Below, piece after piece: positions 24,281-33,453 of a stretch of 64,000 bases of DNA (within the stretch, counting starts at the first letter, position 1; every line of letters starts with the position of its first letter). The position numbers and the translations under genes were made by a program. Under the pieces are notes generated by a model that was given only the letters and a program-made list of their open reading frames with translations, made no database searches and was not told where the DNA came from. Where the stretch lies: NCBI GenBank assembly GCA_016219985.1, contig JACRJO010000022.1, positions 1 through 64,000 of the forward strand, read 5' to 3'. This DNA is from Sphingobacteriales bacterium. GTDB lineage: Bacteria > Bacteroidota > Bacteroidia > Chitinophagales > Chitinophagaceae.

Positions 24281-24420
24281 CAAAGCCGGCTATTTACCGG
24301 CAATGTTACAAAGATTTAGGGACGAAACCGGTTCCCGGCCTAAATCCCCCTGTTTCGCAAAAAATGTTTTTTGACTCAATTCATTTCTTTTGTAACTTTT
24401 CCATCAGAAACTGCTGCCAC

Positions 24421-24849
24421 ATGACTAAAGTTGCTTCTGTTTTAAACCGCAAAAATTTTCAGCCGGTTACGGTGAGTCCGGACAGGCCGGTGATTGAAGC
24501 CCTGCAGATCATGGCCGATAAGAATATCGGGTCACTGGTAGTCATGCAAGGGGACCAGTACCTCGGGATCGTAACCGAAAGGGATTATTCCCGGAAAATA
24601 GCCCTGAAAGGCAAGAATTCAAATGAAACAAGGGTGGCAGAAATCATGTCCACCGATCTCCCGCAAATTAATCCCGACGACAGCATTGAATACTGCATGG
24701 AACTGATGACGGGCAAAAACATCCGTTACATGCCGGTATTTGAAAAGGGAAGGCTGAGCGGAATCATTTCCATGAGTGATGTGGTAAAGGAAACCATCCT
24801 GGCCCAGAAAGAAACCATTAACCAGTTGCACAGTTACATTCACAGCTGA
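24421..24849 (+). CDS. Two-CBS-domain protein
   Basis: 142 residues holding two CBS motifs and little else: residues 10-60 (FQPVTVSPDRPVIEALQIM to GIVTERDYSRKI) and 70-130 (VAEIMSTDLPQINPDDS to LSGIISMSDVV). Pairs of CBS domains bind adenosyl nucleotides and control a partner enzyme or transporter. The ATG at 24421 places the first conserved strand correctly; a longer frame begins at 24364. The gene is monocistronic, with a strong terminator 20 bp after the stop. Partner not identifiable from context. Confidence 0.9.
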   Translation: MTKVASVLNRKNFQPVTVSPDRPVIEALQIMADKNIGSLVVMQGDQYLGIVTERDYSRKIALKGKNSNETRVAEIMSTDLPQINPDDSIEYCMELMTGKNIRYMPVFEKGRLSGIISMSDVVKETILAQKETINQLHSYIHS

Positions 24850-24871
24850 CTTACCTGCTCATTAAATACCC

Positions 24872-24899
24872 GCGAAGCCCCGTAAGGCTTCGCTTTTTT
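24872..24899 (+). terminator. Rho-independent terminator of the CBS gene
   Basis: Stem GCGAAGCC/GGCTTCGC (24872-24879 with 24886-24893), loop of six, then T6. It abuts the end of the convergent mutS2 gene. Confidence 0.85.
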
Positions 24900-27006
24900 A
24901 TTTTGGCCCCGTTGCTTTTTCCTTTACCACCACGAGGCCGCTGATCTCCACCTGCATCGGCAGCAGGCCGATCTTCACCACGGCTCTTTTTCCCCTTAGT
25001 TCCATTACCTGGCCCACCTGGTGATTTTTCTTCATCTTCACCTTATCCCCCACCCTAATCTCCCCGCCCACTTCGCTGAATTTCTCATCGAGCTTTTTCT
25101 GCATTTTACCCGCCACTTTCTTTTCATCCTTTTTGAAGAGCAGGGCTTCCATCTGCTTCACCACTTTCTGTTTATTCTCCTCCCGGCGCCATTCGATAAG
25201 GACCTGTTTCAGCTTTCGCTCCATATCCCTGAGGTATGCAATTCTTTGTTCGGAAACCCGGTTTTGTTCTTTTAACAACTCCACCTGCTGCTGGTGTTTT
25301 TCCCGGTCCATGACCTGCTGCATCTCCTTTTTGATCCGCTCGTTTTCCTTCAGGGCAAGATTGAGCTGCTTTTCCTTTTTTTGCAGGGACTGCAGGTCCT
25401 GTTCGGTCCGGTTCAGTAATTTGTCCAGCCGGTACTGGTCCTCGTCCACCAGTTCCCTTGCCCGGCTGATGAGCTGTTTATCCATCCCGATACGTTCCGC
25501 AATGGAAAACGTATAGGAACTGCCCGGTTTTCCCACCACCAGTTTATACAGGGGTTGCAGGTTTTTTTCATCAAAGGCCATCGCCCCGTTAATGACCCCC
25601 GCCGTTTTTCCCGCCATTATTTTCAGGTTCAGGTAGTGGGTGGTCACCACGCCGATCGCATGCTTTCGTACCAGTTCCTGCAGGATCACTTCGGCAAACG
25701 CGCCTCCCAGGTTGGGATCACTGCCGCTGCCCAGTTCATCAATAAAGAAAAGCGTGCGCCCGTTTGCCTGTTCGATAAAATATTTCATGTGCAGGAGGTG
25801 GCTGCTGTAGGTACTCAGTTCAAACTCGATGCTCTGGGTGTCCCCGATATGGATCATCAGCTGCCGGAAGATCCCGAAGCGGGAAGAAGGATGTACCGGC
25901 ACCAGCAGGCCGCTTTGCACCATCAGTTGCAGGAGCCCGATGGTTTTCATCGTTACCGTTTTCCCGCCGGCATTGGGACCGCTGATGACGAGTATTCTTT
26001 TTGATTCTTCGAGGGTAACGGAAACGGGGATCGTCGGTTTATTCAGCCGCCGGTTATACAGGTACAGCAGCGGGTGGCAGGCTTCCACCAGGTGAACACC
26101 CGCTTTGTCGGAGACCAGGGGGTATTCCCCCTTCATATCCCCGGCCAGTTTTGCCTTTGCCCGGATAAAATCATAGTCCCCGAGCACCCGGTGATAGGTT
26201 GTTAAGAGCGGGGCATAGGCCGAAAGCCTGGCGGTGAGTTCCCGTAAGATGCGATACAGTTCTTTCCGTTCCTCGTTCTCCAGTTCATGCACCTGGTTAT
26301 TCAGTTCAATTGTTTCCTCTGGTTCCACGAAGGCCGTTTTACGGCTGTCGCTTTCCCCGTGAAGGATCCCTTTCACGGTTCTTTTCTGTTCGGCAAACAC
26401 GGCAACCACCCTTCTCCCGCTCATAAAACTCTCTTCGATCTCTGCGAGGTAACCCAGTTTGTTCAGCCGGGCTACAATTTTCTCAAACAATTTTCGCAAC
26501 TCATTCCGTTTCCGGAATAAGCCCATCCGGATATCCTTCAGTTCTTCGGAAGCATTATCCTTTACCTGCCCGTATTCATCCAGCACTTCATCAATCATAT
26601 CCACGATCCCTTTTTCATACCAGGTATCTGCGATCACAGCAGCCAGTCCTTCATACGCAACCCTTCTTTCATTATCAAACCAGCGGAATATCTTCCCGGT
26701 ATTTTCAGCCAGTTTGCGGATCCCGGTCAGCTGATCAGCCGTCAGTACCGCACCGGGTATCGACAATAATTTCAGTTCTTTGGCGAGGTTCAGGACCTGG
26801 TCATTGGGGAAATAAATGCTGTTGGCGATTAACTGCCTGTACTCGTGGCTTTGCCGGAGTTCCCGTTCAATAATTTCCTTTTTGGTATGTATCCGCAATT
26901 CCAGGGCCCGGGTCCGGGCATGGTCGGTCTGGCAATAGTGAGCCAGCAGGTCCCTGACCTTGTTAAACTCAAGCTGAATATGTGCGGATTCAGGAAAAAG
27001 CCTCAT
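24898..27006 (-). CDS. mutS2: MutS2 family ATPase lacking the Smr nuclease domain
   Basis: 702 residues. It has the MutS core and clamp helices, Walker A GPNAGGKT at 343-350, FFIDELGSGSDPNLGG (Walker B) and the TTHYLNLK motif, then a long coiled coil (about 520-620, rich in Glu, Lys and Gln). The C-terminal region is a small KOW-like beta domain (GDKVKMKKNHQVGQVMELRG). Full MutS2 proteins are about 780 residues and end in an Smr endonuclease domain; that domain is absent here and the frame ends cleanly. MutS2 proteins act on branched DNA or on collided ribosomes. Whether this Smr-less form keeps either role is open. Confidence 0.93.
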   Translation of the reverse strand: MRLFPESAHIQLEFNKVRDLLAHYCQTDHARTRALELRIHTKKEIIERELRQSHEYRQLIANSIYFPNDQVLNLAKELKLLSIPGAVLTADQLTGIRKLAENTGKIFRWFDNERRVAYEGLAAVIADTWYEKGIVDMIDEVLDEYGQVKDNASEELKDIRMGLFRKRNELRKLFEKIVARLNKLGYLAEIEESFMSGRRVVAVFAEQKRTVKGILHGESDSRKTAFVEPEETIELNNQVHELENEERKELYRILRELTARLSAYAPLLTTYHRVLGDYDFIRAKAKLAGDMKGEYPLVSDKAGVHLVEACHPLLYLYNRRLNKPTIPVSVTLEESKRILVISGPNAGGKTVTMKTIGLLQLMVQSGLLVPVHPSSRFGIFRQLMIHIGDTQSIEFELSTYSSHLLHMKYFIEQANGRTLFFIDELGSGSDPNLGGAFAEVILQELVRKHAIGVVTTHYLNLKIMAGKTAGVINGAMAFDEKNLQPLYKLVVGKPGSSYTFSIAERIGMDKQLISRARELVDEDQYRLDKLLNRTEQDLQSLQKKEKQLNLALKENERIKKEMQQVMDREKHQQQVELLKEQNRVSEQRIAYLRDMERKLKQVLIEWRREENKQKVVKQMEALLFKKDEKKVAGKMQKKLDEKFSEVGGEIRVGDKVKMKKNHQVGQVMELRGKRAVVKIGLLPMQVEISGLVVVKEKATGPK

Positions 27007-27124
27007 CGCTGTTTTTTAATTCATTTACGAGGAGGCAAATTTCGGGTTTTAAACCCAACTTTTGAATGATGGCCCTGCCGCCCGGAGCTATCACCCCGGA
27101 CCCGCATGGATAGGGTGTCCCGGT

Positions 27125-27595
27125 TCATTTTTCTTTTACCTGCAGTTCCTCCCAGGGGGTACTGCCGTCTTTTTCCCGGGTAAACTGGTACCTGCTGGTG
27201 GATTGAAGAACGATTTCAGCCGTAGTATATATTTTGCAACCGGGCAGCAGGTGACCGCCCAGGGTAGTACCGCTGCTGTCGCTGATGCTGAGATGCAGGT
27301 GCGATCCGCTGATGCTTACGGTACCCGTTAAACTGACCATCTCAAAATGCCCCTTTCCTGTGGCTGCACCCGGCTGGTTGGCAAAACGGATGGCATAATC
27401 CGTAAGACTGCCCACCCCGGCGGCCACCCAACCGGCCCCGATATTATTTTCCTTTACGGCTTTTTCAATCCCGGTTTTCAGGTCTTCCCCGGGTTTTAGC
27501 CGGAAGGCATAGGTGCGCAGCGTTTCATTTGACATAGTTCCGGGTTTACAGGCAGAAAAAAGGACAATTGTTAAAAGAAGTACAACAAATTTCAT
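27125..27595 (-). CDS. PPC-domain (DUF296) lipoprotein
   Basis: 156 residues. The start at 27595 gives a lipoprotein signal (KFVVLLLTIVLFSAC, Cys at 16). The rest is a PPC/DUF296 domain: YAFRLKPGEDLKTGIEKAVKENN, GAGWVAAGVGSLTDYAIRFAN, and GSHLHLSISDSSGTTLGGHL with two histidines that could bind a metal. PPC proteins are normally cytoplasmic or fused to AT-hook DNA-binding segments, so an exported lipid-anchored copy suggests a different, non-DNA role. It is divergent from msrA; 114 bp separate the two starts. Both are lipoproteins, so a shared stress-related role is possible but unsupported. Confidence 0.8.
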   Translation of the reverse strand: MKFVVLLLTIVLFSACKPGTMSNETLRTYAFRLKPGEDLKTGIEKAVKENNIGAGWVAAGVGSLTDYAIRFANQPGAATGKGHFEMVSLTGTVSISGSHLHLSISDSSGTTLGGHLLPGCKIYTTAEIVLQSTSRYQFTREKDGSTPWEELQVKEK

Positions 27596-27709
27596 GCAGC
27601 ATCTGTTTTTACATTCGGTCCGTAAGTTAGTGATCCGGGAGCGGAACCGGGTAACCAAGCAATGAATTATTTACCGACATTTAATCACCTGAAACAAAAA
27701 CAGAAACGA

Positions 27710-28387
27710 ATGAAATCTGCCCTGGCCTTACTGGTAACCGGGTTAACCACCCTGGTATCCTGTGCCCAAAAAACACCGGCGCCCGGCCATTCCAAAAAAG
27801 AAATAAATCAAAGTATGACAAGTACCAACACATTACAGCCCAATATGGCCGTGGTCACTTTTGCCAACGGATGCTTCTGGTGCACCGAAGCGATTTTTGA
27901 GGAACTGAAAGGAGTGATCAGTGCGGTCTCGGGTTATTCCGGGGGAGAGGCTGAAAACCCCACGTATAAAGAAGTTTGTTCGGGGACCACCGGTCATGCC
28001 GAATGCCTGCAGATCACGTATGATACCACCAAGATCAGTTTTGATGAATTACTGGAAGTATTCTGGCAAACCCATGACCCCACCACGCTGAACCGGCAGG
28101 GGGCCGATGTGGGCACCCAGTACCGCAGCGCTGTTTTTTATCACACGGAAGAACAAAGACAGAAAGCCGAAAAATACAAGGCTGAACTGGATAAAAGCGG
28201 GGCTTTTGACCGGCCCATCGTTACAGAGATCACGGCCTTTACCCGTTTTTACCCGGCCGAGGATTATCACCAGCAGTATTTCGAACAAAACGGGAATTCC
28301 AACCCGTATTGCAGGATTGTGATCCAGCCCAAACTGGAAAAATTCCGGAAAGTCTTTAAGGAGAAACTCCGGGATAAGGAACAGTAA
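27710..28387 (+). CDS. msrA: Peptide-methionine (S)-S-oxide reductase, lipoprotein form
   Basis: 225 residues starting with a lipoprotein signal (ALLVTGLTTLVSCAQ), so the enzyme works in the cell envelope. The MsrA domain has the catalytic motif NGCFWCTEAIFEEL, the GYSGG turn, GHAECLQITYD, a THDPTTLNRQGADVGTQYRS stretch and EDYHQQY. It reduces methionine S-sulfoxide in oxidised proteins through the first Cys of GCFWC. No msrB lies beside it. The ATG at 27710 opens the lipoprotein signal; an in-frame ATG at 27662 would add 16 residues. It is followed by a bidirectional terminator. Confidence 0.95.
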   Translation: MKSALALLVTGLTTLVSCAQKTPAPGHSKKEINQSMTSTNTLQPNMAVVTFANGCFWCTEAIFEELKGVISAVSGYSGGEAENPTYKEVCSGTTGHAECLQITYDTTKISFDELLEVFWQTHDPTTLNRQGADVGTQYRSAVFYHTEEQRQKAEKYKAELDKSGAFDRPIVTEITAFTRFYPAEDYHQQYFEQNGNSNPYCRIVIQPKLEKFRKVFKEKLRDKEQ

Positions 28388-28451
28388 TATCCACCGGACT
28401 GCGGGGCAGAACCGGGTGAGCTGCCCCGCTGCCGGATCATCGCCTGTATAT

Positions 28452-28491
28452 AAAAAGGCGCCGGATCATATGTTGACCCAGCGCCTTTTTT
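28452..28491. terminator. Bidirectional terminator between msrA and the T9SS cargo gene
   Basis: Stem AAAAAGGCGC (28452-28461) pairs with GCGCCTTTTT (28481-28490), giving A and T tracts on both sides. A second GC hairpin lies at 28400-28431. Confidence 0.8.
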
Positions 28492-28508
28492 AGTAACCCT
28501 GTTTTCGT

Positions 28509-29753
28509 TTACTGAACGACTACTTTCGTTGTATAAAGACGGGCAGGGGTTCTGACCGCCACTACATAATTTCCCTTTGCATAATTTTCGAAACCGCCAA
28601 GGGCGATATTATTGGAACCGGCCTGCAGGTTAAGTTTTTGCTGCTTTACGATGCGGCCCGAATAATCAGCTACCAGCAATACCGCTTCTGCTTTTTCTTT
28701 CATATCAATCCCTATCGTGGTACCTGAGCTGATCAATGAAGGGCTGGCTTTTATTTCACTGCTGCCGTTGTTCAGCTTAACGGATATAATACTGCTGTAT
28801 TCCGTTTTACCATTGATCCCGATTGCTTTTAACCGGTAGAAAACCTGGCTACCCTGTACTTCCGCATCGGTATATCCCGACCTGGTAAGGCTGCCGGTAT
28901 TCTCTTCATACAGGGGACTAAAATTGGCGGCCGTATTGCTTTTTTCCAGGATCACCCTGCTGTATTTGTCTGCGGCCAGTTCCCAGGACAGGTTCACCCT
29001 GTTGTTCACCGCCACCCCGTTAAAGGAAAGCAGCCCGGAGATCGCCAGGGGGAAATGCTGGTAGGTGAATTTTTTAAAATACAGGCTGGCATAACGGGTA
29101 CTGGACGAACCATTCTGGTTGTCAGAGCCAACACGATAGGTCATAACCGAAACCGCCGTTGAAGTTACAGTATACATAACCTCCTTGGCAGTGGTATCCA
29201 CCAGGGCGCCGAACAGTACACCTGTCGCATTCGCGCCGGTAATGGCAGTGCCTGCCTGTGACAGCAGCAACTGGCTGTTGTAGGTATTATATTCATAACT
29301 TCCCCCGCCCATATCAATCATATTGTATTCTTTCAGGCTGCTGCCTTCATTGGGGCTGCCATCAATATCCAGCCCGGTAGCCGCCAGCAGCGGCCGTACA
29401 GTTGGGATACTCGTGCCGGCAGTCACAAAAGTGATCCTGAAATCGATATAGGCGTTGACGGATCCGTTGATCTTGTACTCAGGCTGAAATGCCTCCAGGT
29501 ATCCATCGGCCGTCCGGTCAATATTTTTGAGCTGGATCCCCGCTGATATGGTGGTGATCTTTACCAATGCATCTACGCCAAAGGCCACGTTGGCAAACCG
29601 GTAAACGGCCCCGGTTGTGTTGGCTGTACCGGAATCCAGCGTGTAGGTCGTAAAACTTAAAGGGGGAGGTTGCTGAGCTTTTGCCTTCCGGGGAAATAAG
29701 ACAAGGACAAAAAAGCAGACGGTAATGCATACCGCACAGGTACGAGTTTTCAT
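28509..29753 (-). CDS. Secreted protein with T9SS type A sorting domain
   Basis: 414 residues with a signal peptide ending near RKAKAQ. The first 240 residues are beta-rich with no motif I recognise (VYRFANVAFGVDALVKI, DIDGSPNEGSSLKEYNMID). Residues about 245-325 form a fibronectin-like region (NRVNLSWEL, VFYRLKAIGINGKTEYSSI). The last 80 residues are a typical C-terminal sorting domain: SPSLISSGTTIGIDM, AVLLVADYSGRIVKQQ, LNLQAGSNNIALGGF and GNYVVAVRTPARLYTTKVVVQ. Cargo carrying this domain crosses the outer membrane by type IX secretion and is cleaved and anchored or released. It is monocistronic. The function of the cargo part is unknown. Confidence 0.85.
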   Translation of the reverse strand: MKTRTCAVCITVCFFVLVLFPRKAKAQQPPPLSFTTYTLDSGTANTTGAVYRFANVAFGVDALVKITTISAGIQLKNIDRTADGYLEAFQPEYKINGSVNAYIDFRITFVTAGTSIPTVRPLLAATGLDIDGSPNEGSSLKEYNMIDMGGGSYEYNTYNSQLLLSQAGTAITGANATGVLFGALVDTTAKEVMYTVTSTAVSVMTYRVGSDNQNGSSSTRYASLYFKKFTYQHFPLAISGLLSFNGVAVNNRVNLSWELAADKYSRVILEKSNTAANFSPLYEENTGSLTRSGYTDAEVQGSQVFYRLKAIGINGKTEYSSIISVKLNNGSSEIKASPSLISSGTTIGIDMKEKAEAVLLVADYSGRIVKQQKLNLQAGSNNIALGGFENYAKGNYVVAVRTPARLYTTKVVVQ

Positions 29754-30027
29754 GATCAGGTTTTTTGTTTTACAAAGGGTTGAGATCCGTTGGTCTCCCG
29801 GGGGAATTGGATAAGGTGCTGAACAGGTTCGGGATGATAGCAGTTCTTCCTGTGAAACCGGTTCTTTGTGACATTTACGAAACCACTTTACAATAGCTTC
29901 TCGTAGTTCTCTGATGAACCAAAAGTAATAGCCCCCTTTAAGAAATGCAAGGTTTTACGATGAAAATTTTAAGGTATTTACCTGGTAAATTTACGAGTGC
30001 ACGATCAGTCAGCTGAAGCTCAAACCC

Positions 30028-31656
30028 TTACCGGATGCGGGTTGTACGGAGTTCGAGTAAATTAAGTGCGTTGGCCCGGAAGTTCTTTACCCCCGGCTGC
30101 ACCAATCGTACGGCTTTATCGTACCAGAGTGGCACGACGGGGGCGTCATTGATCATCAGCTGATCGGCCTGCTGGTAGAGTTTATAGCGGATGGTATCAT
30201 TTGTTTCAGCAATCGCTTTTTCAAATAAGGCATCAAACCCGGGATTCTGATACCGGGTATAATTTGGCGGAGCGGGGTTCTTTGAATAAAAGACCGACAG
30301 GTAATTTTCGGCATCCGGGTAATCCGCGATCCAGCTGCCGCGGAAAAATGCGGCCCTTGAGTTGGAGGTCATATCCAGCAATAAGGATTTCTGCACCACT
30401 TCCACCTGTACCGGGATCCCGGATTCCTCCAGTTGCTTGGCAATAAAATTGGCCATATCGGCATAAATAGCAATGGTGAGCAACCTGACCCGGGGCATTC
30501 CTTTCCCCCCCGGGAAACCTGCTTCGGCCAGTAATTGTTTTGTGCGGACCGGATCATAATGATACCCCTTCACGGCCACCGGATCAAAGGAAGGCAAACC
30601 CAATGGCACAAAACCGGATTCGGCTGCCGTACCCAGGGAGTTCCGCAGGTAAAGGATCATTTTTCTCCGGTCGAACCCATAATTAATGGCCTGCCTTACC
30701 TTTTTAAAGCGGGTGGCTGCATTCCTGACCAGTTCATTCGTGGTATCCATCAGAATTCCCAGGTATTCAATATTAAGATAGGGACTGGCGATCAGCCTGA
30801 TCTTCCCCTCCCATTCTTTCCGGAGCGTGCCCTTCTTGGTCAGCACCTCATCTTTAAAAGAGGCTTCGATATCGTTTATAAAGTCCAGCTCTTTCTGACG
30901 AAACAGTAAAAACTCGGTGGCCTTACTGTCGTAAAAAGTGACTTTCACCCCGTCCAGGTAAGGCAGCCGGTTGCCGGCACTGTCTTTCTCGAAATAATGT
31001 TCATTTTTTTTCAGCACCAGGGCCTGCCCTTCTTCCCAGGCCAGCATCCGAAAGGGCCCGGTACCGACCGGGTGGCGGCGGAAATCGGCCCCGTACCGCT
31101 CCACCACTTCCCGCGGAAGTACAGAACAATACTGCATGGATAAAATTCCCAGTATGGGATTGTAGGGCCGGAGGAGCTTCAGCTGAAAAGTGCTGTCATC
31201 CACCACCATAAAAGGCTGTATCGTGTCCACTTTGCGGTTAAAAATCCAGGAACCGGGGCTGGCTACCTGTTTATCAATGATGCGGGCGAGGCTGTACCGT
31301 ATATCCTCCGCATTCATCTTCCTCCCCTTTCCTGCTGCAAATGCGGGATCGTCATGAAAATAAACATCCGTCCGCAGGTGAAAAGTGTATATGAGACGAT
31401 CTGCAGATATCTCCCAGCTCCTGGCAAGGGAAGGAACGATATGCAGGCTGTCATCGATCTCCACCAGGGTATTGAACAACTGGTGGGCCGGCCACATCGT
31501 TGCCTGGCTTTTCGCAAAAGCCGGGTCAAGGGTGGGGATACCGGAGAACTCGTTATAATGAAAAATAGTTCCTTCCCGGCCCTGCTTATTATAACAGGAT
31601 CCGTGTAAGAACCACAAGAATGATAAAAAAAGGAAATATTTTGTTAAACGGTGCAT
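30028..31656 (-). CDS. Family 5 extracellular solute-binding lipoprotein (peptide/oligopeptide type)
   Basis: 542 residues with a lipoprotein signal (FLSFLWFLHGSC). SBP_bac_5 marks are IPTLDPAFAKSQATM, LVEIDDSLHIVPSLARSWE, YTFHLRTDVYFHDDPAF, and VGTGPFRMLAWEEGQ, with the late YPDAENYLSVFYSKNPAPPN segment. Such proteins bind peptides or other small solutes for ABC importers. No permease or ATPase genes adjoin it, so the importer is elsewhere or the protein works alone. Its start is 61 bp from the divergent M1 aminopeptidase gene, which would fit a shared peptide-use theme. Confidence 0.92.
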   Translation of the reverse strand: MHRLTKYFLFLSFLWFLHGSCYNKQGREGTIFHYNEFSGIPTLDPAFAKSQATMWPAHQLFNTLVEIDDSLHIVPSLARSWEISADRLIYTFHLRTDVYFHDDPAFAAGKGRKMNAEDIRYSLARIIDKQVASPGSWIFNRKVDTIQPFMVVDDSTFQLKLLRPYNPILGILSMQYCSVLPREVVERYGADFRRHPVGTGPFRMLAWEEGQALVLKKNEHYFEKDSAGNRLPYLDGVKVTFYDSKATEFLLFRQKELDFINDIEASFKDEVLTKKGTLRKEWEGKIRLIASPYLNIEYLGILMDTTNELVRNAATRFKKVRQAINYGFDRRKMILYLRNSLGTAAESGFVPLGLPSFDPVAVKGYHYDPVRTKQLLAEAGFPGGKGMPRVRLLTIAIYADMANFIAKQLEESGIPVQVEVVQKSLLLDMTSNSRAAFFRGSWIADYPDAENYLSVFYSKNPAPPNYTRYQNPGFDALFEKAIAETNDTIRYKLYQQADQLMINDAPVVPLWYDKAVRLVQPGVKNFRANALNLLELRTTRIR

Positions 31657-31717
31657 GAGTTAATTACAGGCGGTCTAAATTAGCAAAGTATCGCCAACAA
31701 ACATTCAACCTGACGAA

Positions 31718-33409
31718 ATGCCCCGATTCATCACCCGGCTTGCCCTGCTTCCGTTTTTCCTGACCAGCTTGTATAGTTGTGCCCAGCCCCTGAATAAAAA
31801 AGAATATTTCACACGGCAGGATACGCTGAGAGGCAGTATTGGCCCGGGACGTGACTGGTGGGATGTCACGCATTATAATCTTTCGGTCAGTATTGATTAC
31901 GGGAAAAAAGAAATCCGGGGCAGTAACCAGATCTCTTTTAATGTACTAAAAGGAGGAAAAGACAAATTACTCCAGCTGGACCTGCAAACACCTATGCAGG
32001 TTGACAGTATTCTTTTTGGACCACAACTAAAAACAAAGGCTGCTTTTAAGAGAGAAGGCGCTGTCTGCTGGGTAACGTTCGGGGAGAAGGAGTTCAACCC
32101 GGACCAGCCCGGTGCAAAAAATCAGGAATCTATCCTTGTGTATTTCCATGGTAAGCCCCATGAAGCCACTAACCCGCCCTGGGATGGGGGCTGGATATGG
32201 GAAAAGGATGAAAAAGGCCGGCCCTGGATGACGGTAGCCTGCCAGGGACTGGGCGCCAGCGTATGGTATCCCTGCAAGGATCACCAGGGTGATGAACCTG
32301 ACCTTGGGGCCACGGTCAGTATTAGGGTCCCTGGCTCATTCACGGCTGTGGGAAATGGCCGGATGACGGAGAAAAAATCCAACCCGGATGGCAGCAATAC
32401 CTGGACCTGGCAGGTTAAAAATCCCATCAATAATTACAATATTGTTCCCTATATCGGTCAATATGTGCACTGGGAGGATCTGTATATGGGTGAAAACGGG
32501 AAGCCCCTCTCTCTGGATTACTGGGTACTCGATTATGATCTCGAGAAATCAAAAAAACAATTCGGCCGGGATGTAAAAAGAATGCTGGAAGCCTTTGAAT
32601 ACTGGTTCGGTCCTTATCCTTTTTACGAGGATGGTTACAAACTGGTGGAGTCCCCGCACCTCGGTATGGAACACCAGAGCGCAATAGCTTACGGGAACCA
32701 GTTCCGGGATGGTTACCTGGGCATGGATCTTTCCGGCAGCGGCTGGGGCAGGAAATGGGATTATATCATCGTTCATGAAAGCGGGCATGAATGGTTTGCC
32801 AATAATATCACGACAAAAGATATTGCCGATATGTGGGTGCATGAGGGATTCACCATGTATTCCGAAGTGTTGTTCACCGAATACTATTACGGGAAAAAAG
32901 CGGCTGATGAATATTTGCAGGGGATCCGCACGCAGATCAGCAATGATATTCCCCTGATCGGGAAATACGGCGTAAACAAGGAAGGCAGCGGGGATATGTA
33001 CAACAAAGGGGCCAGCCTGCTGCATACCATCCGCCAGGTGATACACAATGACAGCCTGTTCCGGGAGATCCTGCGGGGACTGAACCAGGAGTTCCGGCAC
33101 CAGACGGTGGACTCAAAAGAGGTGGAAGATTATTTTTCCAAAAAATCCGGTAAAGACCTGTCAGGCATATTTGAGCAATACCTGCGCAGTACGGATATCC
33201 CGGTGCTGGAATATAAAACCGAAGGGAATAAACTGCATTACCGCTGGAGTCATTGCCAGGCCGGTTTCGACATGCCTTTGTTACTGGAAGGCAAAACGGA
33301 ATACTGGCTTTACCCCCGCACGGACTGGCAGGAAGTCCTGCTGCCGGAAGGAACAGGGATAAAGGATCTGAATCCCAACTTTTATATCTCCCTGGGAAAA
33401 CTGCCCTGA
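31718..33409 (+). CDS. M1 family zinc aminopeptidase, exported
   Basis: 563 residues with an N-terminal export signal (LALLPFFLTSLYSCAQ, Cys at 21, so likely a lipoprotein). The M1 domain has the zinc motif HESGH (H353, E354, H357) and third ligand E376 in MWVHEGFTMY, plus GMEHQSAIAYG at 316 in the place of the usual GxMEN substrate loop. The N-terminal beta domain (50-230) and catalytic domain are present; the long C-terminal helical domain of larger M1 enzymes is missing, normal for this Bacteroidota subgroup. It is divergent from a peptide-binding lipoprotein gene, and the flippase gene follows 44 bp downstream. Confidence 0.93.
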   Translation: MPRFITRLALLPFFLTSLYSCAQPLNKKEYFTRQDTLRGSIGPGRDWWDVTHYNLSVSIDYGKKEIRGSNQISFNVLKGGKDKLLQLDLQTPMQVDSILFGPQLKTKAAFKREGAVCWVTFGEKEFNPDQPGAKNQESILVYFHGKPHEATNPPWDGGWIWEKDEKGRPWMTVACQGLGASVWYPCKDHQGDEPDLGATVSIRVPGSFTAVGNGRMTEKKSNPDGSNTWTWQVKNPINNYNIVPYIGQYVHWEDLYMGENGKPLSLDYWVLDYDLEKSKKQFGRDVKRMLEAFEYWFGPYPFYEDGYKLVESPHLGMEHQSAIAYGNQFRDGYLGMDLSGSGWGRKWDYIIVHESGHEWFANNITTKDIADMWVHEGFTMYSEVLFTEYYYGKKAADEYLQGIRTQISNDIPLIGKYGVNKEGSGDMYNKGASLLHTIRQVIHNDSLFREILRGLNQEFRHQTVDSKEVEDYFSKKSGKDLSGIFEQYLRSTDIPVLEYKTEGNKLHYRWSHCQAGFDMPLLLEGKTEYWLYPRTDWQEVLLPEGTGIKDLNPNFYISLGKLP

Positions 33410-33453
33410 CCGGGTTTGTTTGACCATTCAGATCTGACCATTACCTTTACCGA

